Part shown: positions 1 through 12,189 of the stretch, one piece after another | How positions within the stretch are numbered: position 1 is the stretch's first letter | Layout of the letters: the number at the start of each line of letters is the position of its first letter | Assembly: GCF_900324485.2 (NCBI RefSeq) | Contig: NC_046654.1 | Coordinates: 11,328,562 to 11,392,561, forward strand | Source: Mastacembelus armatus | Taxonomy: Eukaryota > Chordata > Actinopteri > Synbranchiformes > Mastacembelidae | Length of the DNA stretch: 64,000 nucleotides | Direction: 5' to 3' | Translations under genes and position numbers: made by a program | Notes under the pieces: generated by a model | Told to the model about the DNA's origin: nothing | Seen by the model: only the letters and a program-made list of their open reading frames with translations | Databases searched by the model: none

Positions 1-3000
1 TTGTGTAGTGCTGCTATGCTTGGCCTCCGACTCTGCAGGGGGCAGTAAATCTCCATAGCTGGCTACATACTGAATAAGGTTCATAAGGGCAGCACAGGAG
101 TCCGAACATGTTCTGATGTGAATGACATCACTAGAACAGCGCAGCTCAAACCTGGGCTCAGACTATCACCCAAGAGATAATGAAAAAAACAATTAGAAAG
201 GTGTAAACCTTGTTCTCGAGAGAAAATACATTTTCAGTACCATTTTTAGTAATTTACCAATTTTCCATCCACTCCAGGTTTGACAGCTGTTATTCTGAGC
301 TCTAGTGTCCCCATGTCTACCACTTGGACATAGTCTATGACAAAGACCAAAAGCAAACACTGGTCAAAGCTACATTTGAAACATTTCAAGCAATTATTTA
401 AAATCATTAATGCAATCAACTTACCCCGCGCTAGATTAACAGACACAGCATTATTTTTGTCTGAGAGAAACAGAGCAGCTTCATCCAAAATGATCCTGCA
501 AACAACATTTTTTAATTAACAAAGGCTGATTTTTCTGTAGCTGGGTTGAAACTGCATCACTCAGTTTTATATCAGCAACAAAAAACCCTACTATTAAATA
601 CCTGAGTGTTGAAGAAGAGTGGTCTAAGGAGACACTGCTGGAGATGCTGAAAGTCTCTACAATCAGCAATGATCTGATGGGCATGTAAAGAGGTCTGTGA
701 AAAGAAAACACATGCCACATTAGAATACATAAATGGAAACCAATAACTTTCAAATTAATTTGAGGTTTAAGCAATTTTTTTAACCTGTAGTCTAGAGAGC
801 AGCTCCATAGGTGTAAGTGTAATGTGGTGACAGACGTAGGAGGGGCGTAACCCAACACAGGCTCATCGGAAACATTCAGAAAGTCGACAATCTGTTGGTC
901 AAAATAGACAAAAGTTATAAATTTTATGATTTTATTGCATTTTACTTTCTTCAAATTCACTCATGTTCAGATAAAGGTTTATAAGCAACTTGTCCTACCT
1001 GGTCGTACCAACCCAGGCCTGCAGGGACCACTCTGTGCTGGAGTGTGGCACCCCTCACCCCAATAGCAACTAGAAATTCCTGCATAAAATGCCACAAATT
1101 AACACAATGAGTCCAACACAAGCATACTAAGCAAAATCAAGCTAACTGATATATTTTTTTATACAATAGTTGCTAAAATAAAGTAAACATTTGCACTCTA
1201 CAGCATTGGCATTTACCATCAACAGGTTGCAAAGTAGAACCAAATTATTCAAATGGGCAATAGCCCCATCTACAGGACAATGATGGCTAAGAAAAGGTCA
1301 GTTTTCACTAATGGATCGTTTTTACTAATGGACTGTTCTATATCTTCAAGCTTCTAAAATGGATTAAAATCTACCCGACTGTTTGGTGAAACTGTTCACA
1401 GCTTATTAACCACTCTACCTTGACAGTGCATTCTGAATTCGGTGATGAGATTTTGACAGCGACAGACACCATGCTGCGGGCCTCCAAGCCAATACCCTCT
1501 GAGGGTGTTGATGATCTCTCTGGAGATGTCTCTGATAGGTAAATAGTTGGCTCTAGCCAATGAGGACGTGTACTACAGGGCAACTTGATGTCTGAGACAG
1601 AGGTGCCTCCATCCACAACTCCTGGGATATTAATGAGAAGGCACAAGTACATGAATGGCATAACAGTGTTGTGGACACAGGTTAGGTGTGTAGTTGTAGT
1701 CCATATATATTTTAAGTCACATATACCCATTCTACAACATGCTCAATGTGATGTATGTGCAACCACACAATATTGAATCACAATCACAGTGAGTTAGTGC
1801 AGTTGGATTACCTTGGTGATACATGCAAATACTGCTTGTGTGGAAACAGATGTAGTGCTGGTCTTTGTAGCCTTCATACTGTGTCACACTAAAGAGCACA
1901 GAGTTTTTCACTTCCAGCCAAAACTCGCCATGCTTGTTTTTCAGTACAGTTTTATCCTCTTTCTGAAAAAGGTAGAAAAACGAACTCCAGTTTGCATAAA
2001 ACAAGCTGCTGGGAATATTTGAATAAAAATGTCATGATCTTAAGTGAAATTAAGCATTAAGCAAAATTTACCTTGGCGTTTGTTTGAAGAGCCACCAGGC
2101 CATGATTGACAGTGAGGATGACAGAAAACAGGCTCTGGGAAGTCTTGCTTTGGGCTTTGGGCTTTTTCTTCTTGCGAGATCTGAGGCCCAGGTCAGAAGC
2201 AGAAGAGTAATAGTGGATGTTCTCTTCCTCCGAGCCACTGGTCTCCTCTGTAAACATGACACAATGCATGCCTCTACAAAAGCTGCTGGTTGCTGAAACA
2301 TGACTTCACAAAAGAAATGTTGACCCAGTGTAAAACCATAGATAATGTTATTTACTGCCTTACCTTCTGGACCAGCAGAGTGGAACTGGCTGAAGCTGTC
2401 CTTAGGGTAAGTGTTGATCAACTGACTAGCGACAGAGAGTCCCACTCCATATGGCATGCTCTCCACTGTCTCCACTGGTGATGGAGCAGTGGGTTCCCAA
2501 AGAAGCAGGTCATTGTTTATCCTAACATATCAAAACCATGCATTTTAGATACAGAACAGTTGGGAGGTAAGGATCTTGTTAGACTGTATCTGACAACAAC
2601 ACAGCCTAAATTCTGTGGGGGTGCTTGTGTGTATAAAAAAGCGTTCTGTATTAAAACAAAAACATGGTCACTCCATAGTACCAAAAAAAAGTGCTACCTG
2701 TTACCTGTTGACTTTCTTGCACTTCAATAGCATAGACTACGACACAAACTTTCTTTTCATGACAAACCTTAACCCTAATATTTACCTGTTTACCTATTTT
2801 CTGTTCTATGGTATTTTATTGCCACGCTGCCATTCATTATATTACAAATTGCCTACCTGTTGTGAAGTTTTTCATAGAATGCCTTGCTTGGGAGTGCTAA
2901 CTGCACATTGGGGAAACATAGCTCAAGGATGAAACGTGAGTTGCTCGTGTTTTTTTCCTGAAACTCTGTCATCTCAGCAACATCACCAGGAATAACCATC

Positions 3001-6000
3001 TGGAATAAAAAAATAAATAAAACATTAAATATGAGGCCATTACCACTTGCTCTGTCAACAGGCTAGTTATGCAAAGCAGTGCTCATGCTGCTGTTTGCAT
3101 AATGATGCACCTGTCCTACATTTTAATACATCAACCAGAGGCTTCCCACACTCCTGAATGCAAATGTAGCCACCAAGTTCACTTGTGAAACTGCATTACT
3201 TATTCTTCAATTAATCAAATTTTAAAATGAATGTTTACATAAAATTCTACAACATTTCATACAGAAACATTGAACATTTCTCAATAAATAATTAATTTTC
3301 TAACATTAAACATATCTGAGCATTGATCACATGTAGTATTAAGACACCTGAATAGCAGTTGTTTAAAGCTCTATTGCATTTACTCTGTGGTGTAAAGGAA
3401 AAATTTCAACATTAAAAAATCTAATTATACAAAGAGTAGTTTTTACATTTTTGATAGATGTGGTTTTTAACTGTAACCCACCTCTTCATTCTCATACATA
3501 ACCCTACGTGAAGAAAAGGGCGAGGGCTCTGGTTTCCCAAAGTCACAAACATCCTTCAGTGAATGAGCTGCCCCTTCCTCCTCTTCCTCTTCAAGAGAAT
3601 GGTCCTCAGCTCCCTCACCATCCTCAGCTGTTACCCGCTCAAGGATTGAGTGGACTGCAGTAGGGTTCATCTTCAGCACGACCCTGTTCAGAGAAATTTA
3701 ACATCACTGAGAGATAAGCTTGAGTGGATGGGCTGGTTTGAAGCTGGTTAGAAGCTGGTTAGAAAAACTTGCCTTGGCCAGTCAAACTTTGCACTCTCGG
3801 ATGTGGTCATGTCTCCATCCATTGTGTGGGACACTCGGACAAACTGGGCAGCTGGTTGATCTGGGTCCTCATGAAACTTCCCTGTTCAAGTGGAGAAAAA
3901 ATGAGGCAATTAATGACTACAGTCTTGAGAGATCAGTTTTGACAGGTTTTTTTTTTCTAGGACTACACACCTATAAGCTCCCTAAAAGTGAGCTCCATCT
4001 TGGTTTGATCAGGAGATCCGCCACCCATGAACTCTGTTTTCACTTCCAGATCTTCCAGCTCCAGGTAAAGCACTTCCTTCTGCAGGGACTTCTTAAACCA
4101 AGGCCCCCTTTCCTGATCTGAGCGCAAGTCAGGAATAGGAAAGCGAATAGCAAGGCCCAGGACTGGGGCATTAACTGTGAGTGATACATGACAGCTAGTT
4201 GGAGTGTGGCTGTCATCAAGGAAAACCTCTGTAAAAGCCTTGTGCTGTGAATGAGTTCAGACAGACAAAGACATAGATTACACTGTAGAGCCTATAGTTT
4301 TTTAAGCCAGTTCAAATTTTACAGTGATTATTACAGTGCTCATAACAATGATTTCTGGCTTTGCAATCACTGTGACATTATATTATTCATTCATATTTCT
4401 AAACATTTTTTTTTCTTCTTCTGACATGCTTACCAGGTTAACATGTTTATTATAAGATGTGTACATGTGAGAGGCCATCATTTCCGTGGTGGCCAGCTTC
4501 TGAGGTTGTAACACTGAGTTGAGACGGTCTACGATGCTGATGTCTACCTCAGAGTGCACAGGGCCTAACTCTACATGGATCTCAGCTTTCCTGGGAATGG
4601 AGCTAAGACGAACTTGGCTGCCCTGCTCAGAAAAACAAAGGGCTGACAGTGACGTCTCAACAGTATCTGACTGTGAAGTGTTAACTGTTGTAGTTCCATA
4701 CTGGACTAGCAAATGCTGTTACCTGAGGGCCTTTGCGCTCAGCCAGTTTGTAAAGCAGGTGAAGGCAGGTGGCATGCGGTGCATCAGCACTGGCTGTGGT
4801 GTCAAATGTCAAGAGCTGAGGTGTGACAGAGAAACTAATGAGAAACACATATAGTATCATGCCAGCTGCATGTTTCAGGTGTAACGAGCGTATATGCGTA
4901 AACACCCAAATCTCAGTGCAGTGCAAAATGTGCTTAGCTTTGGCTTGAAACTAACCTCAGTGTACTGAATGCCTCTTTGGAAGCCTCCACTGACACTCTC
5001 AGAAGGGAACAGACACTCCAGAAACTCCATCTCATTAAGTGAGATGTCAGTGCTGAAGGTCCGCAGGCTGGATCCCTGACAGTGCTCATAGTTTATCATC
5101 AGGCCCTGACCCACAAACCTGAAGATGTAGGCCCAGATCAGACAGATTTGTACACACTCAAATCATAAACCTCTTCTGTGGTAATCAACACCACAACTAC
5201 AACACTGCACAACAGAATTTATGGAAAATAAAAATGCACCTAAGGTGGTCATAGGGGCAAGCCTGGTTAAACACAGTCCGAGACTGAAGGAAGGCCGCTG
5301 GGGCCAGGTGGCCTGGGCCCACCGTGTTGAAGAAGTGTGCAGCCATGGGGCCAAGGGGACTTGGAGCAGCATCTGGTGGTGGCAGCGGGTCGATGTGAAG
5401 GACTGAGACAGCCAGGCTGCTACATGTCAGCCTTAACACTAGCTCCGGCCTTGACTCATCACCATGGATTTTGGATGGATAGGCTGAAATATACACCCCA
5501 AACATGTAGTCCAGCAATATCCATGTGTACTGCATTAAACACTTTACCAGCTAAATTCACTGATTAACATACCTTCAACCACAGAGGAGGAATTAATCAC
5601 TATTTTAGCAACTATTGTATATTTAATACATGACTGAAAATATGAAAAATTGTTTTCCTCTCTAAAATGGTCAGAGAGAGAACAGTATGTATTGTATGAA
5701 TTGTATGTACAAATATACTCAGATAATGTGACACTTACAAGTCTGCCTCAGTAATTTTTGGGGGAATTGTGACTCCCGTGACTGGACAGGAATTTCACTA
5801 GTCTTCTTCTCTCTTTGTCTTGGTACATCCATGTAATCGTCCCACAGAGCCTACCAACACAAAGACTGTGAGAACAGCAATTTTTCTGGAATATTTTTAC
5901 CACAAAACATACAACAGATATGAACATTAAATGACATTGTACTGCAATTAAGAAAGAATTTCAGTATCTAATTGAGAAACCAGACTCCATTCACTAATAT

Positions 6001-8285
6001 ACTTACTGTTGCATTTCCAGAAGGAGATTCTACTGGGGAGGCAGAGTAATTGCTATTAAGGGACAAGTCCAAGTCAACAGTGGGCGGTTCACCCAGAGGA
6101 GGGAGGGATGACAAGCTGTGAGACATATCCATATCAGCCATGGAGAAGAACACATCATCTACACCAACCACAGTTTGGGTTTAAAATACATAAAGAAAAG
6201 CACAAAGAAAGGACAGTTTTCATTAGATACATGCATCTCTGAAAAGTCTGAAAGAAATAATGGCACTAGAGAATGGTGTTTTATTCCAACCTCGACTAGA
6301 CACAGTTCTGGTGGTCTGGCTCTCAAAGAGGTCGGGATCTGTTCCTGGCACAGCAGTATCCTTCTTCAGACAGCGATTCAGTTCCATATGGAGTCGATAC
6401 TCATCCTCTTGTTGTATCGGTCGACTCTTTCTATCCTTAGCCCATTCCTGAGCACCTTTGCACAAAAAGTGAGAAATCCTCTATTAACTCTGTTCCTAAA
6501 TAACTAAGTTGGTGACACTTTTAGCTTGTTTGATCTAGCTGTTCTCTATCATTTATTAAGAGATGAGGGCTCACCTGCACCAGACAAAGCTCCAAACAAG
6601 TCCAAAAGTAGATGAACTTGCCGTGGAGACAGCAGAACAATCAATGTATCAATGTGTCCAACAACATCCAGCTGAAAAGCAAATTATGTCGATCAGCCTG
6701 ATTAGTGACATCACCCTAGTTGTATGCCATGTACATCTTTCATACTATATTTTGTAGTTAATAAACAGCTAATTTACCTTTGCTCCAGGCATAGCTAAGT
6801 TGTTTTTGAGAGTGAGGGACAACTCAATTTTACCACCAATGCTCCCAACCTGCACAGGTTCAAATGGTGTTGTAGAGGACACAGGCTCTGTGAACTGGGG
6901 ATGAGGCTCACATATTATTTTGGGGTTCCAACTAGGTGAGAGCTTTGGCTCTGTTTCCTGCAAAATAAGAGATACTAATTTAAAAAGCACTGTACATACA
7001 AGTCTTTCATGCAACATTTCAAACAATTGCTCCACCGACCGTTGCAGTGGGTGAAGATTTACATCCAGCTTGGGACACATCCGAAAACTCATCCCAATAT
7101 ATGGTGATTCCTTCCATCTGCAGGTTTTTATGTGCAAATGTGGTTGGCTGATGCACATTTACACTTGAACTCTCCTCACCTGTTTCATCGCAGTAAACAA
7201 TCCTGAAAGCAACCACAGTTACTTTGACAAGGACCTACAGTAGGTAGTAGTAGGAAGACAATGCAAAGGACACATCATAATAATCTTAATACATCTTAAT
7301 ACAGTAACTATTATCTGCATTCAATTATGTGCGATTTAAAACTAATATTATGGAAAGTTAACTGTTGATCCCCTTACTGTCCAAACTTACTTGCTGATTC
7401 GTATCTCAAGGGCGATTCCAGTTTTAGAATTTTCTGGAATGTGTTCGACTCTAAGAACAGTGTCCAAAAATGTCACCTTGACTCTTCTCAAAACTGCAAG
7501 AGGGAAAATTAAAGGAACTCAGTTCATGTAATACATGTCAAGTAAACCTCTTAAATGTTGCCCGACATTATGATCATAGTACCTGTCTCTATTGTTTCTG
7601 CAAACTTCTCCAAACCCTCAAAAGGCTGGAAGCTCTCTCCTATATCGTCAGTGAGTTTTTGGCTCAGACATTCTTTAGCAAGCTGCATGCTACTTGTCAT
7701 AAAACTGGACCAATACATGGGCTCAATGCCAGATGCTGGAAAAACAGTCAAAAGTCACACAGTCATTTGCTTTTCAGTAAAATTAAATGCCAAAGTGTTC
7801 ATATGTGACACAGCCTATTCTCATTGATCTAAAATCTTTGACACAGATGGTGGGTGTAATGATCTTACCCATTCTTGGTCTTGGTCTGAGTACCATCTCC
7901 AAACCCTTAACCTCTAGGGCACAATTCTCCTGCAGCAGGGCCGCCCATGGGACAGTTAGAGAAATTGTCTGGATGAACCCTGCAGTTACTTCAAAAGGGG
8001 CATCTGCTGTCTCTAGGAGCTCATTGAGTGACTGAAAAACAAAAACAATCATGCATATTTTGTGTTTAAACTAAATAAATTAATTTGTTGTATTTTGTGC
8101 CACAACGGTAGCATTAAACATACCCATTTATCCAATGGCACTTGTGCAAGTGAGCCAGTGCCCTGATAGAGGTCTAAACTGAGCTGGTCCAAGCTCAGTT
8201 TCTCCTGCAGAAAGTTGCCAAGGTATCGATGCAGGAGGTACCTGCAGGCCCGCTTCTTGATCGACTCCGAAAATGGCCAAGGCAT
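1..8285 (-). CDS. atg2b: Autophagy-related protein 2 homolog B, N-terminal ~1380 residues (3' part outside window)
   Basis: ATG2 proteins are rod-shaped bridges at ER-phagophore contacts that move phospholipids into the growing autophagosome membrane; they also act at lipid droplets. The start at 8283-8285 opens with MPWPFSESIKKRACRYLLHR, the highly conserved amphipathic N-terminus of vertebrate ATG2B (chorein-N lipid-entry end). Twenty-eight coding exons can be joined in frame down to the window edge and follow human ATG2B throughout, e.g. EPMYWSSFMTSSMQLAKECL, DISIVDRLNSVLQPQKLAT, SILERV plus an acidic stretch, and SSSTLRIILDEAALFLSDK. The last exon read (1-156) matches human residues near 1385 of 2078, so about one third is missing at the left edge. 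ATG2B rather than ATG2A is chosen because the N-terminus starts with MPWPFSE and the inter-motif spacing follows 2B. One intron uses a GC donor. The neighbour gskip is divergent, as in mammals. No frame break seen. Confidence 0.96.
1..8285 (-). other. atg2b: atg2b coding exon map
   Basis: Coding exons in transcript order, each checked for splice dinucleotides and phase: 8124-8285, 7869-8031, 7583-7735, 7391-7493, 7040-7202, 6778-6957, 6575-6671, 6291-6455, 6007-6158, 5739-5850, 5240-5483, 4956-5118, 4723-4815, 4434-4622, 3971-4244, 3773-3881 (GC donor), 3482-3683, 2857-2999, 2364-2521, 2072-2247, 1812-1962, 1419-1621, 999-1079, 785-891, 602-694, 425-495, 258-334, 1-156 (cut by the edge). In the last exon the acceptor at 157-158 is preferred over one 7 bases further in, because only it keeps the frame and gives PRFEL as in human. 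Introns are all under 0.6 kb and hold no further gene. Confidence 0.88.
3771..3772 (-). other. atg2b: Non-canonical GC-AG splice donor of atg2b intron 16
   Basis: On the minus strand the exon ends ...TGGCCAAG and continues GCAAGTTTTT, so the donor is GC, not GT. The rest of the site (AAG|GCAAGT) is the strong consensus normally seen in functional GC-AG introns. The acceptor after 3683 is ordinary (CAG). Joining across it gives DWPRVVLKMNP, matching human DWPRIVLKINP, so the site must be used. Confidence 0.85.
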
Positions 8286-9364
8286 TTTAAACTCAGTTGT
8301 GTACAAGAGACACAGGAGATGAAAGGGATCTTGAGGATGTGCAGCTGGACTGCTACAGCTACTCACACAGTTATGAATTAGTCTCTGCTGTTACAGCTGT
8401 GTCATCCTGTTGACTTAAAAACATTGAGAAATCGCGAGCTCAAACATCCTGTATATCCCAAGATCAGGGACACTTTGGAGGATGTGTTGACACTCAGGGA
8501 TGCGTGTGGGAATTGGTCCGACTCCAGTTTGCTGCGCCTGCATAAAAGAGACACATATGGAGCCCCCCTTCGTAATTTGACACTTGACACAGCAGCAGAA
8601 ATGTTTACAACGCAGCCAAAACAACAGCTAGCATCAATGCATAAGTCTGAGACAGATTTCGCTACATTAATCAGGAGTAGCGTTATTATGTTGGGCAATA
8701 TAAAGTGTATACTGGTTTGCCTAACTATTCATTTGCCCTCATTGTAACTAGAGCCTGTATAAACTAGCCAATCGCACCTGCGAAATAACTTACTAGTTAG
8801 CACTAGTCAGTAGCTACAGTTGGCTGTGTTTACTGCACACAGCTGTCATCGTAGCTAAGAAACCGAGCTGCTAGCTAGACAAAGGGCATGTCATTAAGCT
8901 AACTAGCCGGGTAGCCAGTGTTAGCTGTTAGCCACTGTTAGACAGTCTTAGCCACTGTTAGCTGTTAGCCTATTAGCATAGCTGGCTAACGGCCGGGAGG
9001 TTGTAGCTGTAACGTTACTTTCTAGCCAGTTAGCTAGCTAGCTAACATAAAATCCACCATTCACAAAGTTACCTACCCTTACATGACACATGTGCACCAT
9101 CAAAGAAGACTATACGTGTATATAGCAGTTGGCTGTGGTAACATGCGTGAGTTAAATGTGTTGGTGCAGCTTTTTACTGACCTTCTGAATGAGTTGTTTA
9201 CAAACACTTTCATGACTCCGCACCAACTGAGCCTCCACAGGGTGGGACTAGCTGATGTCATAATATGGCGGAACTGTGTCGCGCACGGGACACGTATTGG
9301 GTTCAAATTTTATTTAGGTAGATATTTATACATAATTCAGAAAAACTAGAGGTAAGGTGCGACG
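8286..9364. promoter_or_regulatory. Divergent promoter region of atg2b and gskip
   Basis: No coding exon is seen here. It separates the atg2b start (8285, minus) from the inferred gskip 5' exon (plus), and is the expected shared promoter and atg2b 5' UTR. Between about 8870 and 9050 it is dense in short repeats of TTAGCC/GCTAAC type, including several tagctagctaac runs and two copies of ttagccactgttag. No clear TATA box. Transcription starts cannot be placed from sequence alone. Confidence 0.55.
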
Positions 9365-9488
9365 GGCTTTAATGTGACTTTTCCTCTGGCTGGCCATAAA
9401 TCAGAGCTTCAGCACTTCAGTCTGTGTGACGCTGGGACTTTGGACTGGAAGCTTCCACCAGCCGAAGAACACAAACCAGTGAGAGGAG
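9365..9488 (+). other. gskip: Inferred gskip 5' non-coding exon
   Basis: The coding part of gskip begins only three bases inside its exon (acceptor tttag at 11598-11602), so an upstream non-coding exon must exist. A candidate ends at 9488 with a good donor (GAG|GTGAGA at 9489-9494) and sits on the promoter side of the gene. Its 5' limit is a guess. The intervening intron of about 2.1 kb carries the MITE at 10223-10474. Confidence 0.4.
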
Positions 9489-9494
9489 GTGAGA

Positions 9495-10222
9495 AAAATG
9501 ATCGTGTCTGTACCTTAATCAGACTGAACGTGGGATTAACTCCTTCAAATGTATGTTGTGTGCATTTGTTAGAAAATATAAGGAGTGAGGGAAATGCGTG
9601 GTTTTGCTAACGTTATAATCAGAGGAGTGACTTAACATTAACTAGCTAGTGTCAAATATCAGCGTCTAAACTAACACTGGTTAAACTACAGCACTTAGCT
9701 AGTTAGTTATATGAATTCGTCGATTTATAATATTTTGCATGAAACTTTAAATGTGTAAATTAACATGTAGTTGGCGTTAAGGTTATTACTTGAGTTGTAG
9801 ATACATGTACCGAACTCTTAGCTACAATAAAGGCGATGATGGACAGTAGTATTTTGTATCTTGTATCTTTATTTAACACCTGTAATGACTCATTTACAAT
9901 GTACAATGATAAAATACCCTCTACACATTAGTACAACAGTAGTAATAACCCAGTAATATAACACATGATTATATTATGTACACACAGTCTAATATTTGCA
10001 TGAGTCATTATACTTTTGATACTTACAACAATTATAACAGTATTATAACAGTACTTTTTTGTAACAGTTTCAGTGTAAGCGCATGTGTTTTAAATTTTTT
10101 TTGCAATGTGGTACTGCTACTTTTACTTAAGTGAAGGAGATAAATATGTCCACCACTACTAAATAAAAGCATGTGCCAGTAAGTCTTCAGCTATCTTTGA
10201 ATCTGTTGATTTGGTGGTTATC
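9495..10222. other. gskip 5' intron, A/T-rich, no feature
   Basis: Low-complexity intronic sequence with no recognisable coding exon. It is A/T-rich near 9880-10150. Confidence 0.4.
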
Positions 10223-10474
10223 CAGGGGTCAGCGACCCTGGTCCTCATGGCCCACTGTCCTACTTGTTTTCTAAGTTAAGAGATAAGATAAGCTTTATTG
10301 GTCACATGCACAGTTATACATAGTACAATGTACAGTGAAATGTACTTCTCCTGATATTTCAAGCCACTGATTGGCTGAACACACCTGATCCAGGTAATCA
10401 ACAGTGGGTAGGGTGGGTCTAATTGGAAAACAAGCAGGGCAGTGTGCCTTGAGGACCAGGGTTGGTGACCCCTG
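10223..10474. mobile_element. hAT-like MITE with 49-bp terminal inverted repeats and internal insertion
   Basis: The left end 10223-10271 begins CAGGGGTCAGCGACCCTGGT. The reverse complement of the right end 10426-10474 begins CAGGGGTCACCAACCCTGGT. The two align over 49 bp without gaps and with about six mismatches. CAGGGGT ends with such inner sequence are typical of non-autonomous hAT elements of fish. No transposase. The right-hand internal part (from about 10366) carries the usual acctgatccaggtaatca stretch; the left-hand part is replaced by a gataagataagctttattgg block (10281-10352) that looks like another dispersed repeat inserted in it. An 8-bp target duplication is not evident: the right flank gtctagag fits the hAT preference, the left flank does not match it. 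Confidence 0.75.
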
Positions 10475-11602
10475 GTCTAGAGAACATCAGCAATAACAAG
10501 TATCCACGAGGGGGTTCAGCCAGAAAAACATGCCAACTGATGACTAATGGTGAAACCAGATGTGAAGCAACAGGCTACAGGTCACATACAGGAAAAGGAC
10601 TCATACGGGATTTTGCAGTGCAGTGAGCCTTGACATAAATGGAGTATAAGAAAACTTCTTTAACAGATGCACGAATAATAAAGAGCACAGATAGCGGCTG
10701 TGTAGAAATGGAACAGGTGTTACTTTGAGTAGCTGTTTTGCAGTTTGTTTTATTCAGAGCGATCTACAGTTACTGAAGCAGCAATGATTCAGATTATATG
10801 GCAAAAGATCCTTGCCACAACCATATGCTCAGCCTCCATTGCTTTAAGGAATTTTATGGTGACAGAGAAAAAAATAGCCAACCCCACATTGGGAAGAAAA
10901 GACGACAACATTAGTCTTCATCTCTGGGAACACATGGGCCTTTTTAAAGATTTGGTGCTTTAGTTGATTACTGCTGAATCAAGTAGGGAGAGACTAAACC
11001 AATTTGGAAGAAGGAAATGTCTCGGAAAGTTTTTAATCAAAATATCTGTGTTGAATTGGTTGGTAACTACCAATTATCATTGTCCCTTGTATAATGCATT
11101 GTCACGTCAGCATACCTGTATAATGTTACCTTTCTTGAAACAAGAATATTTAGCTCAATAAGTTAATAAAATAATAAAGTGGGTTCAGCATCGAGGATAC
11201 ATTGCAGAAACAACTCCCCATAAAGGATGTTAGATTTAAAAAAAAAAAAAAAATCTACTTTGCATTTTAAAACAAGAATCCACACACTCAGATGCATGTC
11301 TCACTTCTGTTTTAGTCACATGTTGTGAGTCACTGTCATGTAAGGACAGCAGTTTCCTCACAACCAGTGTAATATTACAATGCTGCTCACTGTTCTTATG
11401 TTCAGCTGTAATTTAACACTGTCTTCTCAGTACAGGTAATACATAACAAGAGTGCTGGTTGGGTGAACTGTAAAATGGAGTTTGTTACCATAACAGTAAA
11501 GAGCAGCTTGTTGTGACACAGTCCTAGTCCTAATAGCATACAGTAAAATCTACATCTGGGGTTCAGCTGAGTCAGTCAGTAATGTTGTTCTTCCGTGTTT
11601 AG
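10475..11602. other. Remainder of gskip 5' intron
   Basis: No convincing exon. Short frames at 10745-11161 have no family resemblance and lie in the intron. A poly-A run is at 11239-11252. Confidence 0.4.
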
Positions 11603-11605
11603 AGG

Positions 11606-12105
11606 ATGGAGATAGACTGCCAGCCTGACGAATCCATTGTCTCTTCATTTGATGAGGACTCTGTAGAGCTTGGTGACGTCAAGGACATGAGACTGGAGGC
11701 AGAAGCAGTGGTCAATGACGTACATTTCGCCGTCGCTGAAATGCATGTGTCCCAAAGTCTCAACAGTGCATCAGATGTGGCCTACATTAACGTGGAAACA
11801 AGAGAGGGGAACCGGTATTGTCTGGAGCTCACAGAGGCAGGACTGAGGGTAAGATATATTTAAAGCGTAAAAAAGTGATTTCTTGGTTTTTATTCATGAT
11901 ATGTACTTTTGAGACTGCAAACCATCACTCATTTCCACCCAAACAGGTGGTGGGCCATGCGTTTGATCAAGTGAATGAGGAACTGAGCACCCAGTACCAT
12001 GAGACTGTATACTCACTTCTGGACAAGCTGAGTCCGGGTTACAGAGAAGCCTTTGGGAATGCTTTGCTCCAGCGGCTGGAGAGACTGAAGCAAAATGGAC
12101 AATAA
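11606..12105 (+). CDS. gskip: GSK3B-interacting protein (GSKIP)
   Basis: GSKIP is a small cytosolic A-kinase anchoring protein that binds GSK3-beta through its C-terminus and the PKA RII subunit through its N-terminal half, linking PKA to GSK3 control. Two coding exons, 11606-11848 and 11947-12105, join in phase 0 ([11 protein letters not shown]) to give 133 residues; human has 139. Near-identical blocks are [47 protein letters not shown] and [14 protein letters not shown], the last being the GSK3-binding helix. The start ATG is three bases after a tttag acceptor, as in mammals, so the 5' UTR is spliced. The loss relative to human is in the variable N-terminal segment. Divergent from atg2b, as in mammals. 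Confidence 0.97.
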
Positions 12106-12182
12106 AAAGGACCAAGATGTTACATAAGCTGTACATGTGAAACAAGGGTTAATGAAGAGAGTGTTTTTGGATATGAGCCAAA

Positions 12183-12188
12183 AATAAA
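12183..12188 (+). promoter_or_regulatory. gskip: gskip poly(A) signal
   Basis: AATAAA lies 78 bp after the stop codon. A second AATAAA at about 13043-13048 could serve a long 3' UTR form. Confidence 0.6.
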
Positions 12189-12189
12189 G

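Noticed and set aside
481-960. 159-residue minus-strand frame as one exon
   Set aside because: It is three atg2b exons read through two short introns; the conserved segments are split by proper splice sites at 785, 694 and 602.
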